Assembly (NCBI RefSeq): GCF_018986915.1
Contig: NZ_CP076723.1
Location: 496,001 to 560,000, forward strand
DNA: 64,000 bases
Source: Geomonas oryzisoli
Lineage (GTDB): Bacteria > Desulfobacterota > Desulfuromonadia > Geobacterales > Geobacteraceae
Reading direction: 5' to 3'
Position 1 is the stretch's first letter; every line of letters starts with the position of its first letter. A program made the translations under genes and the position numbers. Shown here piece by piece: positions 53,348-62,201 of this stretch. Under the pieces are notes generated by a model. The model was not told the origin of the DNA and did not search any database. It saw only the letters and a list, made by a program, of their open reading frames with translations.

Positions 53348-54652
53348 TTAGGAGGCGAGGTAGGCGGCGATGTTCTCGGTCAGGGTGCGGTAGATCTTGC
53401 GGCACTCCGCCTCGTCGCGCTCAAGCAGCGTGACGCGGAAGCCCAAAAGCTCCGTGTTGAACGAGGAGAGCGGCACCACGCAGATCCCGGTGTGGGCCAG
53501 GATGTAGTAGACGAAGCGCTTGTCCGGGGCGACGCCGGGCTGGTTCACGATCCCTTCCACCAGCGCGCGGATCTCCGGGTTCTGGATCGGCAGGCTCTGG
53601 GTGTCGTTCAACACCCCCTGCTTGAACGGGACCGCCATGTAGAAGGCGCCGTTGGTGCGGTTCACCGACAGCTGCGGGACCCGGGAGAGCGCTTCGTACA
53701 TGATGTTGCTCATCTTCTCGTAACGCCCGATGCGCTCCTTCAGGTAGTTGTGGTACTCCGGGTGCTTCATCACGGCGGGGAGGCAGCGCTGCGGCAGCGT
53801 GGTGGAGCAGACCTCGTTCATCTTGGAGGAGAGGATGGAGTTGACGAACTTCTTGAAGCGCGGGTCGCGCTCGCCGTTGTAGACCTCGATCCAGCCGCAG
53901 CGCGAGCCGGGCCAGGGGAGTTCCTTGGAGATCCCCTTCATGGCGATGGCCGGGACCTCGCCGATCACGTCGGAGATGGGGACCGTGTGCTCGCCGTTGT
54001 AGACGATGTTGCTGTACACCTCGTCGGCGATCAGGAACAGGTCGTACTTCTTGGCGATGGCCACGATCTGTTTGAGCACCTCGGGGGGGTAGACCATGCC
54101 GGTCGGGTTGTCCGGGTTGATGATCATGATCCCGGAGATCTGCGGGTTGTACTTCACGTGGCACTCGAGGTCGTCCATGTCGGGGTACCAGTTGTCCTCC
54201 GGCTTCAGGCGATAGCAGACCGGGACCGCGTTGGCGTGGGCCGCCTCGCCGATGGAGTGCGTGGTGTAGGTGGGCGAGGGCATCAGCACGCGGCTTTCGG
54301 CCCTGAGGTTCCCGTAGACCTTGGCGATGGCGTCGCCCAGGCCGTTGAAGAAGATGATGTCGTCCGGGGTGATCTGCGCGCCCCCGCGTTTGTTGGTGAT
54401 CTCGCAGATGAACTCGCGGGTCTCCAGGACGCCGCGGGTGGGGCAGTAGGCGTAGCTCTCGTCGTGCATCGCCTCGGCCGCAACGATCTCCTTCATCCAG
54501 AGCGGGATGGTCTCTCCCTTGACGATGGGGTCCCCGATGTTCTCCCAGTTGATCTTCACCCCGAGACGCTGGACTTTCTCGGCCACAGTGACGATGTTTC
54601 GGATTTCGTAGGTAAGCTCTCCCGCGCCGGGAGTGACTATTTCGTTGCGCAT
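53348..54652 (-). CDS. Pyridoxal-phosphate aminotransferase (class I/II)
   Basis: A 434-residue fold-type I aminotransferase. NPDNPTG (the substrate carboxylate and PLP-region motif) lies near residue 180, YSNIVYNG near 220, and the PLP Lys is in GISKELPWPGSRCGW near 240. It resembles the AlaA-like subgroup, so pyruvate/glutamate transamination to alanine or branched keto acids is possible, but the substrate is not determined. It is alone, after a hairpin-marked gap, and its stop is next to a repeat. Confidence 0.9.
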   Translation of the reverse strand: MRNEIVTPGAGELTYEIRNIVTVAEKVQRLGVKINWENIGDPIVKGETIPLWMKEIVAAEAMHDESYAYCPTRGVLETREFICEITNKRGGAQITPDDIIFFNGLGDAIAKVYGNLRAESRVLMPSPTYTTHSIGEAAHANAVPVCYRLKPEDNWYPDMDDLECHVKYNPQISGIMIINPDNPTGMVYPPEVLKQIVAIAKKYDLFLIADEVYSNIVYNGEHTVPISDVIGEVPAIAMKGISKELPWPGSRCGWIEVYNGERDPRFKKFVNSILSSKMNEVCSTTLPQRCLPAVMKHPEYHNYLKERIGRYEKMSNIMYEALSRVPQLSVNRTNGAFYMAVPFKQGVLNDTQSLPIQNPEIRALVEGIVNQPGVAPDKRFVYYILAHTGICVVPLSSFNTELLGFRVTLLERDEAECRKIYRTLTENIAAYLAS

Positions 54653-54703
54653 TCTTTCCCCCCTGATTGGTATGTATCTGCCGGACTAAAGCGAATTTTT
54701 TAT

Positions 54704-54737
54704 AAAAAAAGGCCGTGGGGGTCCCCCACGGCCTTTA
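54704..54737 (-). terminator. Strong terminator upstream of the aminotransferase
   Basis: On the minus strand GGCCGTGGGGG / CCCCCACGGCC (2-base loop) is followed by seven T. It ends transcripts of the SH3-like/VOC genes. The remaining gap to 54894 has no supported gene. Confidence 0.9.
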
Positions 54738-54894
54738 GTAGAAATCTATTTTTCTAATCAGCAGTGGCGGCTCTAGAAGTGTCTGGCCGCTGCTGCCGCG
54801 TGGACTGTGCCACGTGATGTAACGTTGTTAGTATACATGACGCCTCAAATAACATGCAGGGATATCAATGTCAATGCTTTTTCTGTTTCAGCGG

Positions 54895-55458
54895 CTACTT
54901 CAGCGAGACGGTGAGTCTGCCGTCGGGGTCGCGCCAGCGCAGCCACCCGGCCGGTGCCTCGACCCTGACCCACTCCTTTGCCACCTCCAGGACCTTGAGC
55001 TCCCGGTCCCGGGACAGCGGCGGCGCGGGGCTCGCCTCCCCCCCCGGGGCCAGCCGCAGCTGGTACCACTCCTTCTTCAGGCCCGGGAGCAGGCGCACCG
55101 TGCGCCCGGGGAGGAAGTCGCGCCACTCGCGGTACTCCCAGCCGCGGGCCTTTTCCAGCCACCCCTGGCGTCCCGCCTCGTCCAGCGCCACCCGAACCCA
55201 GCCGCCGCGCCGCTCGCTCGCGGCCACAAGCGGCTCCGTGTCGTCCCCGGCAAGACGCGGCAGCGCCTGCGGCGTGGTCTCGGTCACCCGCTGCACCCCC
55301 GGTTCCCGGTACAGGGGGAGGCTTTCCGGCTGCCATCCCGCCCCCTGCCTGAGAATCAGGACGCCGCAGCCGCTGTAGGGGCGCGGCGCAGGGAGGGCGG
55401 CCAGGGCCGCCGAAGCGGCGCCGGCCATGAGCAGTGCGGAAATCAAAAAAGCTCTCAC
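54895..55458 (-). CDS. Exported SH3-like protein of unknown function
   Basis: A 187-residue protein with a signal peptide (about residues 1-22) and two SH3-like stretches (ERRGGWVRVALDEAGRQGWLEK; EVAKEWVRVEAPAGWLRWRD by pattern, each split by a conserved Trp/Gly). Such domains often bind cell-wall peptides. The start is GTG at 55458, overlapping the VOC gene stop (GTGA), so it is translationally coupled to it. I do not recognise a more specific family. Confidence 0.7.
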   Translation of the reverse strand: MRAFLISALLMAGAASAALAALPAPRPYSGCGVLILRQGAGWQPESLPLYREPGVQRVTETTPQALPRLAGDDTEPLVAASERRGGWVRVALDEAGRQGWLEKARGWEYREWRDFLPGRTVRLLPGLKKEWYQLRLAPGGEASPAPPLSRDRELKVLEVAKEWVRVEAPAGWLRWRDPDGRLTVSLK

Positions 55459-55808
55459 ATCTCCACCAGGGCGAACTCGTTGCCGTCCGGGTCGGCGACA
55501 ACCGCCATTTTGCCCCACGGGCTCTTCTCCAGGGGCTCGGTGAAACGGACCCCTTCCTTGGTGAGCCGGGCGTAGAGCTCTTCAAGCCCTTTCACGGTGA
55601 AGGTGATGCCGGTGTGGCGCCCCACCAGCTTCTGCGCCGCCTCGTGCATGGCCAGCGACACGCCCAGAGCGGTCCCCTCGGTAGGGAGGAACTCCATCAT
55701 GTACTCGGTCTCCTGCCCGGCGGGAAGCCCCAGCTGTTCCCGATAAAAACGGCGCGCGGCCTTGATGTCCTTGACAAATACAACAATATTCTTAATTTTT
55801 TCTACCAT
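55455..55808 (-). CDS. VOC-family (glyoxalase-like) protein
   Basis: A 117-residue protein of the glyoxalase/bleomycin-resistance/dioxygenase (VOC) fold with FVKDIKAARRFYREQLG and the end strand VVADPDGNEFALVEM. The metal-binding His/Glu pattern is partial, so the reaction is unknown. ATG at 55808 has AAGGTGG upstream. A much longer upstream frame overlaps the divergent thiolase-like gene and is rejected. Confidence 0.85.
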   Translation of the reverse strand: MVEKIKNIVVFVKDIKAARRFYREQLGLPAGQETEYMMEFLPTEGTALGVSLAMHEAAQKLVGRHTGITFTVKGLEELYARLTKEGVRFTEPLEKSPWGKMAVVADPDGNEFALVEM

Positions 55809-55926
55809 GAAAACCACCTTGAATGATATGTTGTGACAGCGTTCTAATACATAGCAGAGTGGGCGGGCGCTGGCAAGGCTATTCAGCCGCCGGACGGTGG
55901 CGGGGCGCCCCTTGCAGGAGGGAACC

Positions 55927-57528
55927 GTGACGCAGCAATTCAAACCCAGGGAGGTCTACGTCGCCTCCTCGTATGCGGCCCCGGTGGGGCGCTACAACGG
56001 CCGCGAGCGCGAGGCGCTGAGCTTCTTGGAGATGGCCGAAAAGGCCGGCGAGGTGTTCGCCGGGAGCCGGATCCGCCGCTCCGAGGTGGGGGCGGTCGTG
56101 GTCGGGTGCCAGAACCCGGTCGCCTTCTCCGGGGTGGACAACACCGCCGCCAAGATCGCCGGGGTGCTCGGCATCTCCGGGGCGAAGTCGGTGCTGATCG
56201 ACACCGCCTCCTCCTCCGGCGCCTCGGCCCTCGAATACGCCTACCTGCAGATCGCCTCCGGGCGCTGCGATCACGTGCTCGCCATCGGCATCCAGAAGAT
56301 GAGCGACGTCTCCACCGGCCAGGCGACCCGCATCGTCGCCGGCGTGATCGACAAGGACGAGGCCGAGTTCGGGCTCTCGATGCCCGCCTGCGGCGCCCTG
56401 GTGGCGCGCTCGCTGATCGAGCGGCTCAAGCTCTCCACGGAAGAGTGGACCGCCTTCTCGGCCCTTTTGACCCAAAGGGCGCACCGCTTCGCCGCCAGAA
56501 ACCCCGACGCCCACCTGAACTTCGAGATCCCGCTCGAGGAGTACTACCGCCAGATCGTCACAGGCAAGAACTACCGCTACTGGTGGCCGCTGCGCTACCA
56601 CGATTTCTGCCCCATGTCCGACGGGGTGGCCGCCGTCCTCCTCTCCGCCGCGCCGCACGAGGTGATCGTCTCCGGGGTGGGGAGCGCGACCGACATCCCC
56701 ACCATCGCCGACCGTCCCTACTTCCACAGCTTCCCCGCCACGGTGCGCGCCGCCGCCGAGGCCTACGCCATGGCCGGCATCAGGAAGATCACCGACTTCG
56801 CCGGCAAGATCCACGTCAACATGCACGACCCCTTCAACGGCTTCGGCCCCATCAACATGGTGGACCTGGGCTTCGTACCCCGGCGCCGCATCCTCGAGGC
56901 GCTCTTGAACGACGAGCTGACCGGCGAGTTTGGCAGCTTCCCCACCAACATCACCGGCGGCCTGAAGGGGCGCGGCCACCCGCTGGGGGCGACCGGCATG
57001 ATCCAGATCGTCGAGAACCACCGCTTGATCACCGGCGGGCGCTTCCAGATGGGGCTCGCCCACTCCATCGGCGGCCCGATCAACAACAACGTGGTCACGC
57101 TCCTGGAGCGCACCAGCCATTACCGCCAGCGCTCCCGCCCCGAACTCTCCCCCTGGGGACTCCCCCCCCTGGGGCGCATGAAGCCCAAGAACCTGAGCGT
57201 CAACGAGCTTTTGAACGGCGAGCCGGTGCAGGGGCGCTTCGTCGCCGCCACCACCCGCTTCGACTTCAAGACCGGCGCCCCGGAAGGTATCATCCTCATC
57301 GTCTCCTGCCTGGCCCACGGCCAGCGCCACTCCTTCCTGTTCGGCGTCGGCGGCGAGCACTACGCGGAGATCGCGCAGCTCAAATCCGGTGAGCCGGTGA
57401 GCCTGGAGAGAAGCGGCGAGGAGATCCTGGTGAACCGCATGCCGGTCAAGAAGTTCTACCGGCGCACCATGGACGGGGTGCTGGAACTGGCCGGCAGCGG
57501 CTGGAAGAAGCTCACCGGCAACGGCTAG
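55927..57528 (+). CDS. Thiolase-fold protein lacking the catalytic cysteines
   Basis: A 533-residue protein with the two thiolase domains over about 390 residues and an extra C-terminal domain (about 420-530). The thiolase pattern is clear (GGLKGRGHPLGATG with His351; HDPF with His300). However, where the nucleophilic Cys belongs the protein reads TASSSGAS (residues 93-100), and the second active-site Cys is also absent (LAHSIGG). The C-terminal part may be an OB-fold/DUF35-like partner domain. It could be a non-catalytic or altered acyl-CoA enzyme, perhaps acting with another subunit. GTG at 55927 has GGAGGG. Confidence 0.78.
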   Translation: MTQQFKPREVYVASSYAAPVGRYNGREREALSFLEMAEKAGEVFAGSRIRRSEVGAVVVGCQNPVAFSGVDNTAAKIAGVLGISGAKSVLIDTASSSGASALEYAYLQIASGRCDHVLAIGIQKMSDVSTGQATRIVAGVIDKDEAEFGLSMPACGALVARSLIERLKLSTEEWTAFSALLTQRAHRFAARNPDAHLNFEIPLEEYYRQIVTGKNYRYWWPLRYHDFCPMSDGVAAVLLSAAPHEVIVSGVGSATDIPTIADRPYFHSFPATVRAAAEAYAMAGIRKITDFAGKIHVNMHDPFNGFGPINMVDLGFVPRRRILEALLNDELTGEFGSFPTNITGGLKGRGHPLGATGMIQIVENHRLITGGRFQMGLAHSIGGPINNNVVTLLERTSHYRQRSRPELSPWGLPPLGRMKPKNLSVNELLNGEPVQGRFVAATTRFDFKTGAPEGIILIVSCLAHGQRHSFLFGVGGEHYAEIAQLKSGEPVSLERSGEEILVNRMPVKKFYRRTMDGVLELAGSGWKKLTGNG

Positions 57529-57538
57529 CGGGTTTGCC

Positions 57539-57566
57539 TTGACAGGGGGCGCGGGATCGGTATAGT
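57539..57566 (+). promoter_or_regulatory. Strong sigma70-type promoter
   Basis: TTGACA and TATAGT with a 16-base spacer, 54 bp before the small membrane protein gene. Confidence 0.82.
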
Positions 57567-57619
57567 AGCCGCCGGTCCGGGCTCCCCGGGCGAGTCGGTA
57601 ACTAAGGAGCACGCGCAAC

Positions 57620-57781
57620 ATGACCCTGCTGTTCAAGATCCTGGGCGTCATCTTCGCCCTTTTCATCGTGCTGTTCGTTTTCATCGTGATCGAGGAATCC
57701 TTCCTGGGCGGGCGCCGCAGAAGGAAACTGGAGCGCAAGGCGCGGGCCGAACAGGCCGCGCGCGACGAGGAAGCAAAGTAA
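57620..57781 (+). CDS. 53-residue membrane protein
   Basis: A 53-residue protein: one hydrophobic helix (about residues 4-24) and a short basic/acidic tail (GGRRRRKLERKAR ...). It has an AAGGAG site upstream and its own strong promoter, and it ends 18 bp before the flavoprotein gene. I do not recognise the family. Small single-helix proteins often regulate or anchor a membrane partner. Confidence 0.7.
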   Translation: MTLLFKILGVIFALFIVLFVFIVIEESFLGGRRRRKLERKARAEQAARDEEAK

Positions 57782-57799
57782 GTACTCTGCGGAGGCATC

Positions 57800-58411
57800 A
57801 TGGGGGACGCGGTGAAGGTCGTCGCCATCGTGGGGAGCTACCGTAAGGGGGGCATGGTCGACCAGGTCGTCGACGCGGTGCTGGCCGGCGCCGCCCAAGC
57901 CGGTGCGCAGGTGCACAAGGTCTACCTCCTGGACACCCACATCGAGTTCTGCACCAACTGCCGGCTCTGCACCCAGACGCCGGGAGGCGCGCGCGGCATC
58001 TGCCCGGTCGCCGACGAGATGGCCCGGGTGCTGGATCTGGTGGAAGGGTGTGAGGGGCTGGTGCTCGCTTCGCCGACCAACTTCTGGTCGGTGACGGCGT
58101 TGACCAAAAGGTTCGTGGAGCGGCTGGTCTGCTACGCCTACTGGCCCTGGGGAGTGCCCGCGCCCAAGGTGCGCAGCAAGGAGAAGCCCAGGCGGGCGGT
58201 GCTGGTGGCGGCGAGTGCGGCGCCGGGATTCCTGGCGCGGCTGTTCACGCCGGTCGTGAAGACGCTCCGGCAGAGCGCGGAACTGCTCGGGGCTCGTTGC
58301 GTGGGGACCGTGTTCGTGGGGCTGGCGGCGCGGGAAGAGCGCCAGGAGGCGGGGCGGCGGGCGCTTAAGAAGGCGCGCCTCATGGGACAAAGACTGGTGA
58401 CGGGGCGGTAG
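57800..58411 (+). CDS. NADPH-dependent FMN reductase-type iron-sulfur flavoprotein
   Basis: A 203-residue flavodoxin-fold protein. VGSYRKGGMVD is the phosphate-binding loop for FMN, and CTNCRLCTQTPGGARGICP gives Cys residues of the kind that bind a 4Fe-4S cluster in iron-sulfur flavoproteins. SPTNFWSVTALTKRFVERL follows the typical NAD(P)H:flavin pattern. It likely shuttles electrons in redox defence or anaerobic metabolism. The start has GGAGG. Confidence 0.88.
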   Translation: MGDAVKVVAIVGSYRKGGMVDQVVDAVLAGAAQAGAQVHKVYLLDTHIEFCTNCRLCTQTPGGARGICPVADEMARVLDLVEGCEGLVLASPTNFWSVTALTKRFVERLVCYAYWPWGVPAPKVRSKEKPRRAVLVAASAAPGFLARLFTPVVKTLRQSAELLGARCVGTVFVGLAAREERQEAGRRALKKARLMGQRLVTGR

Positions 58412-58424
58412 TCGAGCGGCCTCC

Positions 58425-58625
58425 CTAGCGGGGAGCGGCCATGGTGAAACCGTCCTCGCGCCCCCACAGGCGGCGCGGACGCCTGGTCTGTATCCGGGAC
58501 GGCGCGTCGGCGCATCCCCGGGAGAGGAGGTGCGGCAGGGCGGCTGCGGCGCAAAGAAGGGCCGCCGGGGCCGGGTTTTTTGCTCCCTTGAGTATCGTCG
58601 ATGCTGCCAGTGATTCCCGTGTCAT
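58425..58625 (-). CDS. Possible 66-residue small protein
   Basis: ATG at 58625 with a perfect AGGAGG site five bases upstream, reading a 66-residue frame rich in Ala and Arg (AALLCAAAALPHLL helix then a basic stretch). No family match is recalled. The gene lies in a 486-bp gap and converges with the flavoprotein gene. A chance frame is possible in this GC-rich DNA. Confidence 0.4.
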   Translation of the reverse strand: MTRESLAASTILKGAKNPAPAALLCAAAALPHLLSRGCADAPSRIQTRRPRRLWGREDGFTMAAPR

Positions 58626-58833
58626 CTCTTCCTCCTGCTGCGAAGCTTCGAGCCTGGGGACAAGCAAGAGGCGTTCCCTGCCGGTAACTGCTCGATATCG
58701 TTGGAACAGGCCAGACGCAAGCGGTGTTTTTGACCGTCGTATTTTTGACTTTGGGCCCCGTGGCGGCGGAATTTTGACTCGCGGCGGCGTCGGCCGGTGC
58801 ATCGAGCGCGCCCCCTCCCTCATGAGTATGTCG

Positions 58834-58863
58834 TTGATTTTTCCCTAATACCTTTAGTATAGT
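58834..58863 (+). promoter_or_regulatory. Possible promoter of the def-fmt operon
   Basis: TTGATT and TATAGT with an 18-base spacer, 34 bp before the def start codon. Three TTTTTGAC-like blocks lie further upstream at about 58726-58784. Confidence 0.55.
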
Positions 58864-58897
58864 GACTCGGATAGCCCCATAGCCAAAGGAAGGACAT

Positions 58898-59416
58898 ATG
58901 GTACGAAGAATATTGACCTATCCGGACCCGGAGCTCAAGAAGCGCTCCCTGCCGGTTACCGTGATCACTGACAAGACCCGCGAACTGGTGCGGGATATGG
59001 CCGAAACCATGTACGACGCCCCCGGCGTCGGCCTGGCCGCTCCGCAGATCGGGGTGCACCAGCGCATCGTGGTGATCGATGTGTCCGGCAAGGACGAAGA
59101 GCCCGAACTGATCGTCGCCATCAACCCCGAGATCATCCACGCCGAAGGCGAGGCCTACGAGGAGGAGGGGTGCCTGTCGGTGCCCAAGTTCTCCGCCAAC
59201 GTGCGCCGCCACGCCCGCGTGGTGGTGAAGATGCTGAACCTGGAGGGCGAAGAGGTGGTGATCCGCGCCGACGACCTCCTGGCCATCGCCTTCCAGCACG
59301 AGATCGACCACCTGGACGGCGTCCTCTTCATAGACCACCTCTCCCCGCTCAAGAAGGGGATCTTCCGCAAGCGCTACCAGCGCGCCCAGGAAGAGGCAAA
59401 GGAGCAGCATCGATGA
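58898..59416 (+). CDS. def: Peptide deformylase
   Basis: A 172-residue metalloenzyme that removes the N-formyl group from new proteins. All three motifs are present: GVGLAAPQIG (near residues 43-52), EEGCLSVP (metal-binding Cys) and QHEIDHLDG (metal-binding His pair and catalytic Glu). Length and spacing are typical. AAGGAC precedes the ATG. Its stop overlaps the fmt start (ATGA). Confidence 0.97.
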   Translation: MVRRILTYPDPELKKRSLPVTVITDKTRELVRDMAETMYDAPGVGLAAPQIGVHQRIVVIDVSGKDEEPELIVAINPEIIHAEGEAYEEEGCLSVPKFSANVRRHARVVVKMLNLEGEEVVIRADDLLAIAFQHEIDHLDGVLFIDHLSPLKKGIFRKRYQRAQEEAKEQHR

Positions 59417-60369
59417 CCGGTTTGCGCATCATCTTCATGGGAACTCCCGAATTCGCCTGCCCGACCCTGCGCACCCTGATCGAGCGCGGTGAAAACGTGG
59501 TGGCCGTGGTCACCCAGCCCGACCGTCCCAAGGGGCGCGGACAGCAGACCCTGCCGCCGCCGGTCAAGGTGGTGGCGGAAAGCCACGGCATCCCGGTGCT
59601 GCAGCCGGTGAAGGTGCGTCTCCCCGAGTCGATCGATCAGATCCGCGCCCTGGAGCCGGACCTGATCGTGGTGATCGCCTTCGGGCAGATCCTCCCCAAG
59701 GCGCTTTTGGATATTCCCACACACGGCTGCATCAACGTGCACGCCTCGCTTTTGCCGCGCTACCGTGGCGCCGCGCCGCTCAACTGGTGCATCATCAACG
59801 GCGAGACCGAGACCGGGGTGACCACCATGATGATGGACGTCGGTCTCGACACCGGCGACATGCTCCTGAAAAGCGCCACCCCGATCGACCCCGACGAGGA
59901 CACGCAGAGTCTGCACGACCGCATGTCGCAGCTGGGCGCGGAGCTTCTGGCCCAGACCCTGGACCGCCTGGTCGCCGGCGAGCTCGTCCCGGAGAAACAG
60001 GACGACGCCCTCACCTGCTACGCCCCCATTATGAAGAAGGAAGACGGCCTCATCGACTGGACCAGGAGCGCGCAGGACATCAAGAACCAGGTGCGCGGCA
60101 TGACCCCGTGGCCCGGCGCCTTCAGCTTCCTGGACGACAAGCTGTTGAAGGTGTACAAGGTGCAGACCGCCGCCGGAACGGGCAACCCGGGCGAGGTGGT
60201 AGCCGCCGGTCGCGACGGCATCGAGGTCGCCTGCGGCGAGGGAAGCCTCGTGATCCGCGAGCTGCAGCTGGAAGGGAAGAAGCGGATGGCCGCCGGGGAT
60301 TTTCTCGCCGGTTACAAGGTGCCGGCGGGCTCGCTGCTGGGCAAGAAGGAATCTGCAGTTGGGGCGTAA
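59413..60369 (+). CDS. fmt: Methionyl-tRNA formyltransferase
   Basis: A 318-residue enzyme that formylates initiator Met-tRNA. The N-terminal catalytic domain has the formyl-binding signature (LLPRYRGAAPLNW) and MGTPEFA near the start; the C-terminal OB-fold binds tRNA. The ATG overlaps the def stop codon, giving the classic def-fmt pair. A longer frame from 59170 lies inside def and is rejected. Confidence 0.97.
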   Translation: MTGLRIIFMGTPEFACPTLRTLIERGENVVAVVTQPDRPKGRGQQTLPPPVKVVAESHGIPVLQPVKVRLPESIDQIRALEPDLIVVIAFGQILPKALLDIPTHGCINVHASLLPRYRGAAPLNWCIINGETETGVTTMMMDVGLDTGDMLLKSATPIDPDEDTQSLHDRMSQLGAELLAQTLDRLVAGELVPEKQDDALTCYAPIMKKEDGLIDWTRSAQDIKNQVRGMTPWPGAFSFLDDKLLKVYKVQTAAGTGNPGEVVAAGRDGIEVACGEGSLVIRELQLEGKKRMAAGDFLAGYKVPAGSLLGKKESAVGA

Positions 60370-61129
60370 GGAAAGCTATCAGAAGCCGCCCCAGAAGCGG
60401 CTCTTCGTGGCCCTGATGGGGGTGACCTGCCTCCTTGTGGTGGGGCTCATCTACCTCGGGTGGTACATCCCGACCATGGGGCTTGCCAACATCCATCCCG
60501 ATCTGCCGCGCGTGGTGGGGATGCTGTTCGCCGTCCTCTCCGGCATCGCGGTACTCGGCACCGCCCTGTTGGTGCTCACCACGGCCCTCGGCAAGGACAT
60601 CCTCGGCACCAGGTTCATGCGCGGGGTGGTGATCAAGTTCCTGCTCCCGCTCATCGAGCAGATCGGCAAGCTGTGCGGCATCTCCAAGGACACCATCCGC
60701 CAGTCCTTCGTGGCCATGAACAACTCCCTGGTGGTTTCGCAGCGCCTGAAGATCAACGCCGACCGGATCCTGATCCTGCTGCCGCACTGCCTGCAGCTCG
60801 CCGAGTGCGAGATCAAGGTGACCGGCGAGATCGACAAGTGCCTGCGCTGCGGCCGCTGCGACATCATGGGGCTCGCCGATCTGGCCCGCAAGTACAGCGT
60901 CGACATCTCGGTGGCGACCGGCGGCACCCTGGCGCGCAAGGTGATCATCGAGAAGCGCCCCAAGCTGGTCCTGGCCGTCGCCTGCGAGCGCGACCTCACC
61001 TCCGGCATCAAGGACTGCTATCCCCTCCCGGTGATCGGGGTGCTCAACGATCGCCCCTTCGGCCCCTGCTTCAACACCCGCGTCGACGTCGACAAGATCG
61101 ACGCCGCGCTCCGCTCGGTGCTGGTCTAG
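60359..61129 (+). CDS. DUF116-domain membrane protein
   Basis: A 256-residue protein with two N-terminal membrane helices (about residues 17-37 and 53-73) and a C-terminal DUF116 domain containing CLRCGRCDIMGLADLA, a Cys pattern likely to bind a metal or Fe-S cluster. The start is TTG at 60359, overlapping fmt by 11 bases and preceded by AAGGA. DUF116 function is unknown; its gene often follows fmt in this group of bacteria, as here. Confidence 0.85.
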   Translation: MGRKESYQKPPQKRLFVALMGVTCLLVVGLIYLGWYIPTMGLANIHPDLPRVVGMLFAVLSGIAVLGTALLVLTTALGKDILGTRFMRGVVIKFLLPLIEQIGKLCGISKDTIRQSFVAMNNSLVVSQRLKINADRILILLPHCLQLAECEIKVTGEIDKCLRCGRCDIMGLADLARKYSVDISVATGGTLARKVIIEKRPKLVLAVACERDLTSGIKDCYPLPVIGVLNDRPFGPCFNTRVDVDKIDAALRSVLV

Positions 61130-61173
61130 CCGCCGTCCCCGGCGACCACCCGCGCCCCGCGGTAGAGTCCACC

Positions 61174-62103
61174 ATGCGTCTTCGCTACTCCCTGCTCCTG
61201 ATCCTTTCGTTGTTCATCGCCGTGCCCCGCGCCGCCCACGCCCTGGAGATCACCGAGTACCGCGCCCTGCGCGAGCCGGTAGTCGACCGCTCGGGACGCC
61301 ATCTGTGGGCCGTCAGGAGCTTCAAGGAAGAGGGGGTGCCGCACCGGCTCGCGGTCGACCCCGCCACCCTGCAGAGCTTCGACCTGCCGGCCGCCGACCT
61401 GGCACCCCGGCGAGAGGCCGACGCTGACTTCTACGCCACCCGGCTCGGGCGCGCCGTGAAGCGCTACACCGCCGGTCCGCACCGGCTGCAAAACGGCGGC
61501 GCCACCCGCGCCGAGACCGGTGCCGACGGCTTCTTCCTCACCGTCGACCTCTGCCCCTCCAAACGCCCCTTCGAGCGGGAGCTGTTCGAGGCTGCCGCGG
61601 CACTCTCCACGGGGAGGGCGGTTCCGGTGGCGGTGATGGTCACCGGGGTGTGGCTCGACAGCCACCCGGACGAGGTCGCCTACCTGAAGGGTGAGGTCGC
61701 CACAGGGAGGCTGGCGGTGACCTGGGTGAACCACTCCTGGCACCACCACTACGACCCGAAGGTGCCGCTGGCCGACAACTTCCTGCTGGCGCCGGGGACC
61801 GACCTGCGCGCCGAGGTGCTTCACCTGGAACAGCAGCTCCTCTCCCGCGGCCTGGTACCTTCACCCTTTTTCCGCTTCCCGGGGCTTGTCTCCGACGGCG
61901 CCGCCATGAACCTTTTGTCCGAGCTCTCCCTGGTCCCGATCGGTGCCGACGCCTGGCTCGCCAAGGGTGAGCAGCCGCGCCGCGGCAGCTTCATCCTGGT
62001 GCACGGCAACGGCAACGAGCCCAAGGGGATCCGCCTGGCGCTGCCGCTTTTGAAGGGGACGGGGGTGCACCTGCTGCCGCTTGCGGCGGCCTTCGGCGAC
62101 TGA
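61174..62103 (+). CDS. NodB-type polysaccharide deacetylase-like exported protein
   Basis: A 309-residue exported protein with a signal peptide (about residues 1-23). The deacetylase signs are TVDLCPS (catalytic Asp), NHSWHHHY (metal-binding His pair) and FFRFPG (active-site loop), matching carbohydrate esterase family 4. The substrate may be a cell-wall or exopolysaccharide N-acetyl sugar. ATG at 61174 gives a normal signal peptide. It follows the DUF116 gene by 44 bp. Confidence 0.82.
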   Translation: MRLRYSLLLILSLFIAVPRAAHALEITEYRALREPVVDRSGRHLWAVRSFKEEGVPHRLAVDPATLQSFDLPAADLAPRREADADFYATRLGRAVKRYTAGPHRLQNGGATRAETGADGFFLTVDLCPSKRPFERELFEAAAALSTGRAVPVAVMVTGVWLDSHPDEVAYLKGEVATGRLAVTWVNHSWHHHYDPKVPLADNFLLAPGTDLRAEVLHLEQQLLSRGLVPSPFFRFPGLVSDGAAMNLLSELSLVPIGADAWLAKGEQPRRGSFILVHGNGNEPKGIRLALPLLKGTGVHLLPLAAAFGD

Positions 62104-62201
62104 TCGCGGCCCCGCCCGCGCACAACCTGCGGCACCCGCCGCTTTCCCGCCGGCCGGGCTTTTGCCAAGCCGCTCCCGCCGGTCCTGTCACGAGGTAGGT
62201 C

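Noticed and set aside
55879-57828. Minus-strand frame of about 650 codons
   Set aside because: Antisense to the thiolase-like gene; no recognisable domains.
58726-58784. Three TTTTTGAC-type blocks as a regulator array
   Set aside because: Spacing is irregular and the blocks are short; treated only as a remark near the def promoter.
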